From Parachlamydia sp. (lineage in GTDB: Bacteria; Chlamydiota; Chlamydiia; Chlamydiales; Parachlamydiaceae): 33,890 nt of DNA. Below the pieces are notes generated by a model. The model searched no databases, was not told the DNA's origin, and worked only from the letters and a program-made list of their open reading frames with translations. Every line of letters begins with the position of its first letter. The first letter of the stretch is position 1. Position numbers and translations under genes: made by a program. This document shows positions 15,101-23,522 of this stretch, piece after piece. The stretch lies in the NCBI GenBank assembly GCA_021372155.1, contig JAJFUZ010000057.1, positions 1 to 33,890 on the forward strand, given 5' to 3'.

Positions 15101-15803
15101 TAGCAGCTTCAGTGACCGTGCTTGCGGTTGTAGAGGCTGCAGTGGAGGCGGCACCTGATAACGCGGTTGTAGCTAAAACATGTAAACTCTGACCTGCAAC
15201 CGCGGTGACACCAACTCCAGCAGCTCCTCCCGCTGCACCTGCAGCAAATCCGATGGCAGATTGCGCAGCAAAATTGCCTAGTGACATGTTTTCTTCAGGA
15301 GTTCTAAAGGCATAAGCCATGTCTCCGAAGCCAGAAGCCAACAAACCTGCGCCAGTTAATGCTGCTGGTAGGGTGGGTGCAGCAGCAGCTCCTCCCGTTG
15401 CAACTGTTGCCACCGCGGAACCTCCAGCCAATATAATGCCATAAGCGATTTTCCCAGCGCCGGTTGCCAATGCAGCGAGTTTTTTAAATCCTCCTGCCTG
15501 CAGACCATAGGGTTCAAAAACGATAAAAGGTCTATTTTGATGGATATAACATTGGACTTCAAATGTGCGATCTTGTTTTCCCAATGTTGCAAATCTGTCA
15601 TGCAAGAATTGGGTGACCAATCTTTCGCGACCTTCGCCTTCAGAAGATTCTATGCACTCCATTTCCTGAGATGTCAAATCATTCAGATAGATGTGGGAAG
15701 CCTCTCCCAAATCGAATCCAAATTTATCCTTAACATGTATGGATCTATCACCTTGATAGATGAAAGACAAACCCGCATTATTTTTGAGGAATACTGGATT
15801 CAT
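12120..15803 (-). CDS. Large Ala/Gly-, Lys/Arg- and Pro-rich protein with basic repeats (putative effector)
   Basis: 1227 residues from the ATG at 15801-15803, chosen because AGGAG lies seven bases upstream; a TTG seven codons earlier overlaps that site. Layout: a globular N-terminus (1-100); an Ala/Gly/Ser/Thr-rich, partly apolar region (103-306) resembling a glycine-zipper membrane segment; a small domain (315-400); a second short Ala/Gly patch (420-440); a highly basic low-complexity region (445-730); a helical region (740-870); a further domain (885-1030); a Pro/Ser-rich linker (1033-1090); and a C-terminal domain (1100-1227). The basic region carries a duplicated 50-residue unit and four KRxRxE or KRAKDE boxes that resemble nuclear localisation signals. 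No catalytic family is recognised. The size, repeats and low complexity suggest a secreted host-directed protein, which is inference. Confidence 0.75.
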   Translation of the reverse strand: MNPVFLKNNAGLSFIYQGDRSIHVKDKFGFDLGEASHIYLNDLTSQEMECIESSEGEGRERLVTQFLHDRFATLGKQDRTFEVQCYIHQNRPFIVFEPYGLQAGGFKKLAALATGAGKIAYGIILAGGSAVATVATGGAAAAPTLPAALTGAGLLASGFGDMAYAFRTPEENMSLGNFAAQSAIGFAAGAAGGAAGVGVTAVAGQSLHVLATTALSGAASTAASTTASTVTEAAIKGDAKVLKRLTVKKLATSAAVGVLTGGVSSLTKAGVESGSQYLLNSSTRAVSDLAAKTAVGAAAGAASGSAVKITENFINQRTFLQVTYGSKPDDHVIEPGKLYVYIHEHKIHFQSIDEKGRGKITVIKSQDNFLVPFERETQIEKIIDVLNSKGRREFNDKQKKFILESAAKHHHVPLKLLNGVADAAAVGASSGAVIGLTKAAADRVKITASQVKKEVAKEVVKVKTPSIKRNPSKTSHITVFKRARLESQTASQKVSKSTEGHFLRRKTTTEVKKTENHEAERAPIAAAATERKTSLLVGKRIRVEESRTTEGNFLRRRTTHEVKKTEIHDAERIHTVATEKKPSLLFGKRVRVEQKEDSTKVSSVATEKLADRSCLKRRVCEAKPSEPDAKKPKEAVARLASKTEQKNPISLLGKRAKDENQTATPGESALQSKKIDQRFSPILKNFRFKAKNKTPSENGKKPYGEPDKSNSGTKAKQAPEQPAKKQVLESQKKEAGCVVNQATPEQVAAAQKSVDKANQQHANLVTLSTYSPLDFENKATEIYNGAKNQGLYGADAIKYIEKTLSDQYGIPMGTLTDSLKAAFISKPDKYVPTPIMNALLQRNNGNAISNAKQDVNNATQILNNLKEPACASPGLTQTQPPVAPPSFNILSLVTDSENVARNTGYENNINVQMRYLTTQLVGTDHGDQYDKVYTAYLDASFKWDAYHGNDKPTQYGFLSSITDLIVNGTTTVPVEVKTKPWYQTALGYVGASGVGFQLNGSGLQVGTMNHPNLATVYSTEKPSGIEGFQLPVSSSPNPSAPSTIIPTSFTPTAVQEPLPIQKVNSAPTPSKPVSVQPSAPVPTHAQPSGVTGGDTNKLPTHLEINPNVYIAADSVQPLLRQLNTVPGLDGLGSYASGAVEKVAITLSTLERIDDPLFQNQPIAQRIGCALWGSTVELVGVSPSAPIGLVHPVLGAEVAAVLSPLASEAGDNAQQNCHDVINMFKPTS
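14019..14315 (-). repeat. Tandem coding repeat with KRxRVE boxes
   Basis: Residues 497-546 and 548-595 of the large protein are a direct duplication: TEGHFLRRKTTTEVKKTE against TEGNFLRRRTTHEVKKTE, then HEAER against HDAER, and LLVGKRIRVE against LLFGKRVRVE. Degenerate flanking boxes occur at about 481 (FKRARLE) and 654 (GKRAKDE), so the array once had at least four units. The DNA copies are clearly similar too. Confidence 0.85.
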
Positions 15804-15888
15804 AGCAGCTCTCCTGTTTTGCAAAATTTTTTTGAGGCAAATCAGGAGATACTAAAATATATATTTACATGCAACACCAATCGTAAGA

Positions 15889-18069
15889 CTACTGCATGAT
15901 ATGCTCGAAGGGCGTATGATCGGAGCTTAATACAAGCGCGGTTGGGGGAAAAGCGTCCGCAGCTTGAAAGATCCTTTTTAAATAATGGGCATAGTTTTCC
16001 ATCGGCTCATCGGACAAAGGAGGACGAAAGCCCGTGAAGACGATTGCCGCATCTTTTGAAAGGGTGGCGATCATAGCAGACAATTCTTCCTCTGGCTTTG
16101 CCGAAACATAGACCTGCACCTGGAGAGGCAGTCGTCTTTTGATCCCCAGTTCACGAAACTCGGCTGTCTTGGATTGTCGCTGCAGTTCGCTTGGGACAAT
16201 AGCATTGAGGCAGATTCTAGCCTTATTCCAGGCGGGATTGCGCTGCATCATATAGGCGAGCACTAGCATGAAATCGCCGTTTTGCTGACTTTCATTATCC
16301 CACCACACATGGATGTCGCCGCTGGCTGGGTTGGTGTCGTTCAGTATGACCAGATTGTAATGCTTCAGATAAGCTGACTGGACGACGGAGGCAAATTCTG
16401 TGCTGTTTTCCTGGACACCGCCAAAGACGATCGTGTTGGGCACAAGGGGGCCAAAACCATAATGCTCGATAATCTGCTTCATGCCTTCGGTGACATTAGA
16501 GGAATGGCTCAGCTGGACGAGGGCGTCGATGTTTTTTTCCTGCAGAGAGCGTTTGATATCGAGGCTAAGAGAGCGTTTATCCTTTTCGTTCTGGATCGGT
16601 CCGGATAAGAAGGAGGCCATGGTGAGGAAGCTTTTGCTTTGGCTGATCGATTGCGAAAATTTGACCAGGCTGTGCGAATGCTCTTCAGGGCGCTTTGTAA
16701 ATACGAGAAAATGGGGTCGCCACGATTTGGAGCAGCCTTCGCTGTAGGCCAGTCGATAGACGGCAAAACGGGAAATGAAAAGCAGAATACCTTGCCTCAA
16801 ATCCTCCCAGGAAGTGTGCATCTGCCTGCGTTTCATCAAGAGATAGATGCCTATGACAAGGGCGAACGCAAGCATAGAATTGCCTGGGTCAATCATCAGC
16901 ATAGCCACAAGGCATAGGATAGCGCCAGCAAAGGAGAGCACCCAGTGGACGTGAAAGCGCGGGCGCCAGCTCGGATTGCCCATCAAGGTCTCCAAGCCGG
17001 CAGAAAAGTTGAGGACTCCATAGCAGATCAGGCAGATCATAGTCAGCATGGGCGCCAGTTTATTGACGCTGCCGAAGTAGATGCTGATGAGGGCGATGGC
17101 AAAGGTGACCAGCGTGGCGACAATGGGCTCTTTGTTTGGTCCGTATGTTTTGGCGAAAATAGAGGGGACGACGCCATCCTCTGCAATTGCCTGCAGTGTT
17201 CGAGGTGCTCCAAGGAGACCTCCCAGGGCGCTTGACAGGGTTGCCGCCCAGATCCCGACGATAATGAGCGCGGGGATTTTAGCCAGTTTCTGAATGACGA
17301 GGGTATCCTGTTGCAAGAGTTCCATTGGAACATGCGCGACTAAAAAATACGGGATCGCCATATAAACGGCATAAGCGGTGAGGAGCGCTGCGATCGTTCC
17401 AAGAGGCAGGGAGCGGCTTGGATTGCGCAGGTCACCTGAGAGCGAGAGGCTCGATTCCATCCCCGTCATGGCGGGAAAATAGATAGCGAATATGCCCCAA
17501 AAGCCAAGTATGGCAGGAGGAGGTTCATAGGCGGCTGGGAGGTCATGGCGCAGTTCGCCTCCAGTGAAAAGGGCCACAAGTGATGCAAGGAGGGCAATAA
17601 AAATCGCGACTTGCAGCTTTAAGGCCCCTTTTAAGGAGGCGCAGGCGCAGATTGTGAAAAGGATCAGGGTGATAATGCCTATCGTTGTCATGGGCCAGGA
17701 GGGCATCAAATCGTGCAGCGATTCAGCAAATCCGACAGTGCAGAAAGCGACAGAAAGAGCCTGTTTGATAAAGAGAGGCAGGCCAAGCGCCGCCCCAACT
17801 TCCAGACCTAAAGAGCGCGAGAGAATGTAGTAGATTCCTCCCTTGCCCAGTTCCGTGTTTGTCGCAATGGCAGACATCGACAGCGCTGTCAAAAGTGCGA
17901 TAAGGGCCGAAAGAGTGACGATCATCCATGTTTGATAAAGGCCTGCATGCCCTGTAATCCATCCCAGGCGAAGGAAAATGATGACACCGAACAGCATCAG
18001 AATGCAGGGGACGAAAACCCCGACGAAAGTGCCAAATCCTGCCGGCTTATCCTGAGTTGCTTCATTCAT
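15889..18069 (-). CDS. Cation-chloride cotransporter-like permease (APC superfamily, SLC12 type)
   Basis: 726 residues. The first 430 contain about twelve membrane helices, starting GVFVPCILMLFGVIIFLRLGW (13-33, one helix), which resembles helix 1 of SLC12 cation-chloride cotransporters. Helix 3 and 6 regions (GKGGIYYILSRSLG, PAMTGMESSLSLSGDLRNPSR) fit the LeuT-like fold of the APC superfamily. Residues 440-726 are a soluble C-terminal domain with WRPHFLVF, also a feature of this family. Likely role: coupled movement of Cl- with Na+ or K+ across the inner membrane; an amino-acid permease role cannot be excluded. GGGAGG six bases before the ATG supports the start. It follows the 1252-residue gene on the same strand with a 52-base gap. 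Prokaryotic members are known but uncommon. Confidence 0.8.
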   Translation of the reverse strand: MNEATQDKPAGFGTFVGVFVPCILMLFGVIIFLRLGWITGHAGLYQTWMIVTLSALIALLTALSMSAIATNTELGKGGIYYILSRSLGLEVGAALGLPLFIKQALSVAFCTVGFAESLHDLMPSWPMTTIGIITLILFTICACASLKGALKLQVAIFIALLASLVALFTGGELRHDLPAAYEPPPAILGFWGIFAIYFPAMTGMESSLSLSGDLRNPSRSLPLGTIAALLTAYAVYMAIPYFLVAHVPMELLQQDTLVIQKLAKIPALIIVGIWAATLSSALGGLLGAPRTLQAIAEDGVVPSIFAKTYGPNKEPIVATLVTFAIALISIYFGSVNKLAPMLTMICLICYGVLNFSAGLETLMGNPSWRPRFHVHWVLSFAGAILCLVAMLMIDPGNSMLAFALVIGIYLLMKRRQMHTSWEDLRQGILLFISRFAVYRLAYSEGCSKSWRPHFLVFTKRPEEHSHSLVKFSQSISQSKSFLTMASFLSGPIQNEKDKRSLSLDIKRSLQEKNIDALVQLSHSSNVTEGMKQIIEHYGFGPLVPNTIVFGGVQENSTEFASVVQSAYLKHYNLVILNDTNPASGDIHVWWDNESQQNGDFMLVLAYMMQRNPAWNKARICLNAIVPSELQRQSKTAEFRELGIKRRLPLQVQVYVSAKPEEELSAMIATLSKDAAIVFTGFRPPLSDEPMENYAHYLKRIFQAADAFPPTALVLSSDHTPFEHIMQ

Positions 18070-18121
18070 AAATCCCTCCCATTTCTTCAGATCGATTATA
18101 AGGAGGATGTTAATTTACTGC

Positions 18122-21100
18122 CTACCTTATGTTTTTTTCATAACGCTCCAATAGATCTGCAACAAGCGCCATTGTTTGGTAGAACGGCTGTTTGATCCCA
18201 TACTGAATCGTCTCCTGAATATGGCTTGCCAACCTCGTTCCGCGATCGTCAGGATTTGAAATATTCATTATACGATCAATTGTTTTGCCTTCAGTTTCAC
18301 TCAAAGTTCCTGCCAGAAGACGCTCCCACAGCAGAGAGAGGGTATACAGCTTTCCCAGGATGGGAAGAGATTCCTTTTCTGAGGGATAACGGTAGCTCGT
18401 CCTTAAATAATCGACGAGCTCCTGCGCTCGCTTGCTTATGGGATTATCGTTTTTTTGAGCCAGCTGTTTCGCAAACTGATCGATACGGTGGCTGAAGCGT
18501 CTGGGAGGAGAGGCATCCCATAGGTAATGGAGATCCGGATTTTCGGGGGAAACGACGGGTAAATGGGAGAGGAGAATCAAAAGGGCCAATTCCAGTCCTA
18601 CAGCTTCCTGCCTCAGAATACTTTTGCCCAGTGTGAGACAAATGGCAGGATCCTCGGGCATCTGCAAAAGATCCTCGCAAAGCCGCAGGACTAGCGATAG
18701 ATCGGACAGAGATGCCTGGATCGTTCCAGAACGTTGAGAGGAAGCCGCGTCGCCAGAGATCACCCTGTTTTGGGGAGCCAGTCTGATCAGTTGGAGGTTT
18801 TTCAGTTTATCCAGGATGGACTGCAGAGGTTGAACTTTTATTTCTGTTTTAGGGTAACTCGTGAGGCAATCTTCGATTTGTTTGACCTCCAAGGGGATCT
18901 TAAAGGGTTCCACGCTTTGATCAGCTGGAACTGCGTTAAGAAGGTGAAGAGCTGCGGAAAGACCCATCTGCAAAACCTTTTGGCTTTCACTGCAACTCTC
19001 TTCATCGCTTGCAAACAGTTGCTGGATGTGGCGCAGAAGAGCATCATTTCCAGTAACAGGATAGCGGCTGGAGATAGCGATGACGCGCGCAAGCTTTTTC
19101 AGGAGCTCTTCTTGCTCTGCTGACAGGAGATCAAGATTGAGGGTTTTGTAGATGCGAAAGGGTGAATGGGTTTGCCAGAGACATTCTCGGCCAGATTTCA
19201 ATAATAGAAGAGGGGTTGGATCATCTTCAGAAATGGACACGCCGCTGCCTGCGGCTTTTAGCTTTAATGCCTGCTCCAGAAAGATGGCGAGGCGCAGGTA
19301 TATCTCAGCAGTAAATCCGGGATGCGCACCATATTTGTGCACATTGGCGACTAATTCCTTGAGCGAGGCTGCCGTGTCAAGCAGGTTCCTGGCATTCATG
19401 GCACTGAATTGATTGGCGAATTGGAGGCCTGTATCGTGAGTATGTGTGGAAAAGCCCATGTAGTGTCCAGCCAGCTTGGCACAACGTTGTTCCACCGCCT
19501 GCAACAGCCCGGGAAGTGTTTCTGGAACTGGCCCTGAAGTAGGGGCGGCAGTTAGTATGACAGGCATTGGCTGAGGAACTGTCTTTGGTTCAACATGTCC
19601 TTTTGCAGGAGCTTTGCGGACGATCTTCTGTTTCGGAGCAGCAGTTTTGGATTCTGCCATGCAATGAGCACCCTGCAAATAGCGCACCAGTCCATTACTG
19701 GAATCAAGGATGAGGGGATCCCAAGCCTCTTTGGTCACTTTCAGGACTGTGACGGATGAGTCAACACTCTCTTCCTGCTCGGGATAAGATTGCAGATGAT
19801 CAATAAGAGCTTGAAACAGGGCATCGAATTTTTGATCCATTCTTTCCATAGTTTCTGCAATGAAAAGGACGGTCTCATATGCCAGGGGTTCAAATTTCTT
19901 GAGCGGGGGGATCTGTCTCTGCTTCAATTCCAGCTGAAATTCTTTAAAGAAGGCTTTGATATCAACCAGAGCAGCCTTAAAGAGGCTGTTCAAATCTCCT
20001 TGAGATTTCATCCATGAATTATCAACCAGATCTTCCAGAGGCTTATAAAGAAAATCTCCATCCGTCTCGATTAATGTCTGGAACAGGATCGCATAGAGTT
20101 CGTGAAAGAATTTGCGCACGGTTGGATCCGACTGCTGTCTCGCAGCAACAGGGCTTGCCTTCATCATGCCATGCCAGTGCCTCAGGGTGCACAGCTTTTG
20201 AATGAGAGCGTCTAAACTCTCCAAGTATTTGACACAGGGCTCTGTCTGGGGATTGGCAAAAATTTTGACGATCTTCGAATCAACAGCTGCTTTGGATATA
20301 TCCTGGCTCAGTTGATAAAGCTGGGAAGCCGTATCGAAACTATTGTCCTGGTCATCAAGAGGACAGCTATAATAAGTGCGCAGCGCCAGAAACTGAAGGC
20401 TGGATTTTATCAGCAAGCTTTGCAGAAATTTGTGCAATTCTACAAACAGCTTTTGAGTAGCAGGATCGTCAGTTGTGGGAAATGCCTTTTTCCTCAACTT
20501 TGCAAACTCCCTTCGCCGGCGAAGATCTAGAAGGTCGAGACAATTGATATAGGGGCTGTCGATATTTTTGAACTCCTCAGGCAGAAGAGAGGGTAGCTGT
20601 TCATGAATGGAGATCATTTGCCCCTTGATATCATTTAAGCCTCGAATCAAATCCTTGAGGAGAGTGTGATGATAGTGATTAGGAAAGACGACAAGCTGTT
20701 GGACAATGCTCGACTTCCCCTTTGCAAGAACAAGAGCCTTTTTTGCTATTTTGACCTCATCGGTCTCAAGTTCTGAAAGTGATTGGGCGCAGCGAGCGCA
20801 TTTATCCAGCGTGCCTTTCAATTGATCCAGTCTTTTGCGCTGGGTATCCCCTGGCAAGACAAGAAATGCATGCAATTCTTTAACGCCTCTAAGGAGCTGA
20901 CCATTGATCTGGCGAGCTTTTTGGAAAGCTCCATTGCAGGTACTTTGCAGGGTTTCGGCTTCGGATTTCAGGATGGATTCGTTATTCAACAAACGAAAAA
21001 AAGCTTCAGACTGAAATTCGCAGACTTCCAGCTGTGCCTCCAGCCATTCTGTAGCGCGTAGATCAATGTGTTTTTCAGATTTAGAAGCTTCTCCAACCAG

Positions 21101-21880
21101 CGCTTGCGATTGAACAGGGGCTAACAGAATAGGAAGAAAGCAGATGGGATTCTGGAGAACTTCTCTAAGTTTCTTCATAATATGGGACATGTTCTCGAGG
21201 CGCGTTGTCCTGCTTCTCGTCGTCAGCTTATCGCTTTCTGCCGCCAGAGCCTTTTTATAGACCTCCAGCATCGCCAAATCGTCCTCCAGATCTGAACAGC
21301 GTTCTGAAAGAGCAGCGTTCAAATCGATTGGATCACTGTTCAAATGGCGATCGATGAAGATAAATAAGGTATTCAAATGAACGAAGAGATATTCCAAAGA
21401 CTCTATCGCCGATGTTTGCCCCTTGTGGACGATCGAAGTGCTTTTCTTTGCCCGACGTTCGGCAGTCAACAGATGGGCAGCATCAGCCAGTAACAGAGTG
21501 CGCAAGATAAAATAGCCATTCAGTTTCTGACTGTGCAACACACCATTTGTCAGGCTGCAAACATCTTTCTGGAATTGGGTCAATTGCTCAACCATGGCTG
21601 TAGGAGCATTGAGCGCAGGGATGGCTTGGCAGGTGGCTTCAATGCCCCGCGATCGATAAAAGACGCTGACTTTTTCCGCTAAACAGAGCAAGTTCCACGA
21701 AGTTTCCTCCGATGACAACTCAAAGGTTTGAGCGAGTCTGATCATCTCTTGGGGTGAGGTGACCCAGCGCAGGCTCATGAGCATTTGAGTGATGCATGTA
21801 AGCTCAATTTCGCCCCATTTGGCAGCCTGCTCCAGCTGTTGCACGAGCTTGCTTGTATAGTCAGTATTGATTATTGACAT
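18122..21880 (-). CDS. Very large helical protein of unknown function with internal repeat
   Basis: 1252 residues, predicted almost entirely helical, without signal peptide, membrane span or recognised domain. Two halves are joined by a Lys/Pro/Ala-rich linker at about 745-790 (KQKIVRKAPAKG, then PQPMPV). Within the first half, residues 461-500 and 572-610 repeat a pattern (SDPTVRKFFHELYAILF against DDPATQKLFVELHKFLQ), hinting at helical-repeat construction. Cysteines are scattered, with a CARC at 361-364. The start is the ATG at 21878-21880; there is no good ribosome binding site. It is divergent from the membrane-protein operon at 22038 across 157 bases. It could be a cytosolic scaffold or an effector; composition gives no decision. 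Confidence 0.7.
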   Translation of the reverse strand: MSIINTDYTSKLVQQLEQAAKWGEIELTCITQMLMSLRWVTSPQEMIRLAQTFELSSEETSWNLLCLAEKVSVFYRSRGIEATCQAIPALNAPTAMVEQLTQFQKDVCSLTNGVLHSQKLNGYFILRTLLLADAAHLLTAERRAKKSTSIVHKGQTSAIESLEYLFVHLNTLFIFIDRHLNSDPIDLNAALSERCSDLEDDLAMLEVYKKALAAESDKLTTRSRTTRLENMSHIMKKLREVLQNPICFLPILLAPVQSQALVGEASKSEKHIDLRATEWLEAQLEVCEFQSEAFFRLLNNESILKSEAETLQSTCNGAFQKARQINGQLLRGVKELHAFLVLPGDTQRKRLDQLKGTLDKCARCAQSLSELETDEVKIAKKALVLAKGKSSIVQQLVVFPNHYHHTLLKDLIRGLNDIKGQMISIHEQLPSLLPEEFKNIDSPYINCLDLLDLRRRREFAKLRKKAFPTTDDPATQKLFVELHKFLQSLLIKSSLQFLALRTYYSCPLDDQDNSFDTASQLYQLSQDISKAAVDSKIVKIFANPQTEPCVKYLESLDALIQKLCTLRHWHGMMKASPVAARQQSDPTVRKFFHELYAILFQTLIETDGDFLYKPLEDLVDNSWMKSQGDLNSLFKAALVDIKAFFKEFQLELKQRQIPPLKKFEPLAYETVLFIAETMERMDQKFDALFQALIDHLQSYPEQEESVDSSVTVLKVTKEAWDPLILDSSNGLVRYLQGAHCMAESKTAAPKQKIVRKAPAKGHVEPKTVPQPMPVILTAAPTSGPVPETLPGLLQAVEQRCAKLAGHYMGFSTHTHDTGLQFANQFSAMNARNLLDTAASLKELVANVHKYGAHPGFTAEIYLRLAIFLEQALKLKAAGSGVSISEDDPTPLLLLKSGRECLWQTHSPFRIYKTLNLDLLSAEQEELLKKLARVIAISSRYPVTGNDALLRHIQQLFASDEESCSESQKVLQMGLSAALHLLNAVPADQSVEPFKIPLEVKQIEDCLTSYPKTEIKVQPLQSILDKLKNLQLIRLAPQNRVISGDAASSQRSGTIQASLSDLSLVLRLCEDLLQMPEDPAICLTLGKSILRQEAVGLELALLILLSHLPVVSPENPDLHYLWDASPPRRFSHRIDQFAKQLAQKNDNPISKRAQELVDYLRTSYRYPSEKESLPILGKLYTLSLLWERLLAGTLSETEGKTIDRIMNISNPDDRGTRLASHIQETIQYGIKQPFYQTMALVADLLERYEKNIR

Positions 21881-21977
21881 GAACTATTTTGATAATGTTT
21901 GATATAACAAATATTTCTAAGATAGTTATGATTGATTTAGCTGAAAATGTCAAGGCAAGAACAAGGCTTTTAAGTTC

Positions 21978-22007
21978 TTGGCAACAAAGGGATAGCTGAT
22001 GTATGTG
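21978..22007 (+). promoter_or_regulatory. Promoter of the 22038 operon, conserved in the paralogous gene
   Basis: TTGGCA (21978-21983), an 18-base spacer and TATGTG (22002-22007). The upstream region of the paralog at 32784 has the same TTGGCA at the same 18-base spacing to TATGTC, and shares TAAGTT just before it. Retention of boxes and spacing in diverged flanking DNA supports a real promoter. Confidence 0.6.
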
Positions 22008-22037
22008 AATAAGGGGGCATAAATAGGAGGGTGCGAT

Positions 22038-23516
22038 ATGCAAGCAGCTTCAGGAAGAAGGAATTGGCGGCTGGCAGAACCTGGTGATAGTAGTCCTTTG
22101 GTGGAACCGGCGCCTCAGCTGGAACACAGCGAAGTTTTTGTGCCGACGTGGGCCAAGGTCGCTATCGGGGTCTCATCATTTGTAACAGGGGCAGGCTGGT
22201 ATGTGGTTGGACAGGTCTTTGCAAGCCAATTTAATGCAAATCCTGCAATCGCGATGGGAGCAAACCTCGCTGCAGGAGTGTTGGGACGCGTCACCCTGAA
22301 AATCATTTGTACTCCCTATTTGGATCAGAAAGTCTATCATTTCACAACGCGGTATGACCATGTCATTTTTCAGAATCTATCCATTTTTCAGCAGGCCCTA
22401 AAGAATACGGTGCATGAGCGACAGGCCTGGTTTCCGGTTATTTTTTTTCACGCAGGCTATGTGATCAGCGGCTATATCATCTTCAAGGCGACGGAGACAA
22501 AGGGCAATCAGCCAGAATATCAAGGCTTTATCGAAGAGAGACCATTATTAGAGGGGGACACATGGGGCTCCCCGGATGGCATGCTCGCATCCCTGAAACC
22601 CTTCCTGGTAAAATCAGTGGCTTTCGCTGTCTCGGGGGCAGCCATGTCCGTCATTGGCCACTCTGTGCAAAGTTTTACTGTTTGGCGACTCGGCTGGGTG
22701 GCAGGCGGCATCGGCCTTGGATTGATTCCCGCCCAGCAGCTGATCATGCAGCTCCATCGCCATCGCGAAAGCTTTATGCGCACCCTGACCAGTCATCTTT
22801 CCCCAAAAGCCAGAAACATGCTGGCATTAGCTGTCAGCCTGATGCCGGCGATTGGCACCGTGGGAGTTTGCGTCTGTATGGGTATATCGATTAATGCTCG
22901 ATCTGCAGTGCGCATGGATGCAGTTGCAGCCGTGGTTAATCTCTCCGCAGGATTCGCCCTTTCATTTCTTGATGTCGCCGCGCAGGATCGTTATCAACAC
23001 CCGACAAGCGTTGCGGACAGGCAGGCTTCCGAAAAAACCATTTGCATGCGTTGCTGGGAGGATCTCAAGCGAAGGTCGGGAGATTATGTCGGAATCGGAT
23101 TGACTCTGGTATCGGGAGGGGTCCTGTTGGTATCAAATGTTCTTGACCCTTCTCCTGGAAGCACCATGGATGCCACCATCATTGTCACCACCACTGTGGG
23201 CACTGCGGCACTTGCCTATCTGGTGGAATCAACTTGTCCACCTTCAAAAAATCCGTATCTGAATCAGATTAACTTCCGTGCCACCCGTTCGCTCCATATC
23301 GTCAACGCCGTCTATCTCATCTTTTTGACCAATTATTTTCTCGGCCGCCTTTCTGCAGGAGAGTTTACCGCGATGTGGGCTGTCTATGGAGTCTTGATGG
23401 GGCTTTTTATCAAACCAAATTTTGATCAGGATCCAAATAGCTGGGAAGGCCCTTCTACAACCTATCTTGCAGAAACAGGGGTGACGGCTGATGGCTATGT
23501 GGAGCACACGATCTAA
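22038..23516 (+). CDS. Polytopic membrane protein of unknown family, paralog of 32784
   Basis: 492 residues with roughly ten or eleven membrane helices (about 39-61, 66-90, 131-150, 186-208, 217-235, 260-284, 293-313, 349-367, 378-396, 417-459), a 35-residue hydrophilic N-terminus and a hydrophilic C-terminal tail. No transporter signature is recognised. The loop at 167-190 (ERPLLEGDTWGSPDG, then SLKPFLVKS) and a CMRCW motif at 336-340 stand out; the first is nearly invariant in the paralog. The ribosome binding site AGGAGGG lies six bases before the ATG. It opens an operon whose next gene begins seven bases after this stop, so it may anchor, export or be regulated with the large soluble proteins that follow. 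That role is inference. Confidence 0.8.
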   Translation: MQAASGRRNWRLAEPGDSSPLVEPAPQLEHSEVFVPTWAKVAIGVSSFVTGAGWYVVGQVFASQFNANPAIAMGANLAAGVLGRVTLKIICTPYLDQKVYHFTTRYDHVIFQNLSIFQQALKNTVHERQAWFPVIFFHAGYVISGYIIFKATETKGNQPEYQGFIEERPLLEGDTWGSPDGMLASLKPFLVKSVAFAVSGAAMSVIGHSVQSFTVWRLGWVAGGIGLGLIPAQQLIMQLHRHRESFMRTLTSHLSPKARNMLALAVSLMPAIGTVGVCVCMGISINARSAVRMDAVAAVVNLSAGFALSFLDVAAQDRYQHPTSVADRQASEKTICMRCWEDLKRRSGDYVGIGLTLVSGGVLLVSNVLDPSPGSTMDATIIVTTTVGTAALAYLVESTCPPSKNPYLNQINFRATRSLHIVNAVYLIFLTNYFLGRLSAGEFTAMWAVYGVLMGLFIKPNFDQDPNSWEGPSTTYLAETGVTADGYVEHTI

Positions 23517-23522
23517 ATCTTT

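Noticed and set aside
15804..15888. Promoter of the 1227-residue gene
   Set aside because: TTGCAT and several TA-rich hexamers occur, but no pair has acceptable spacing.
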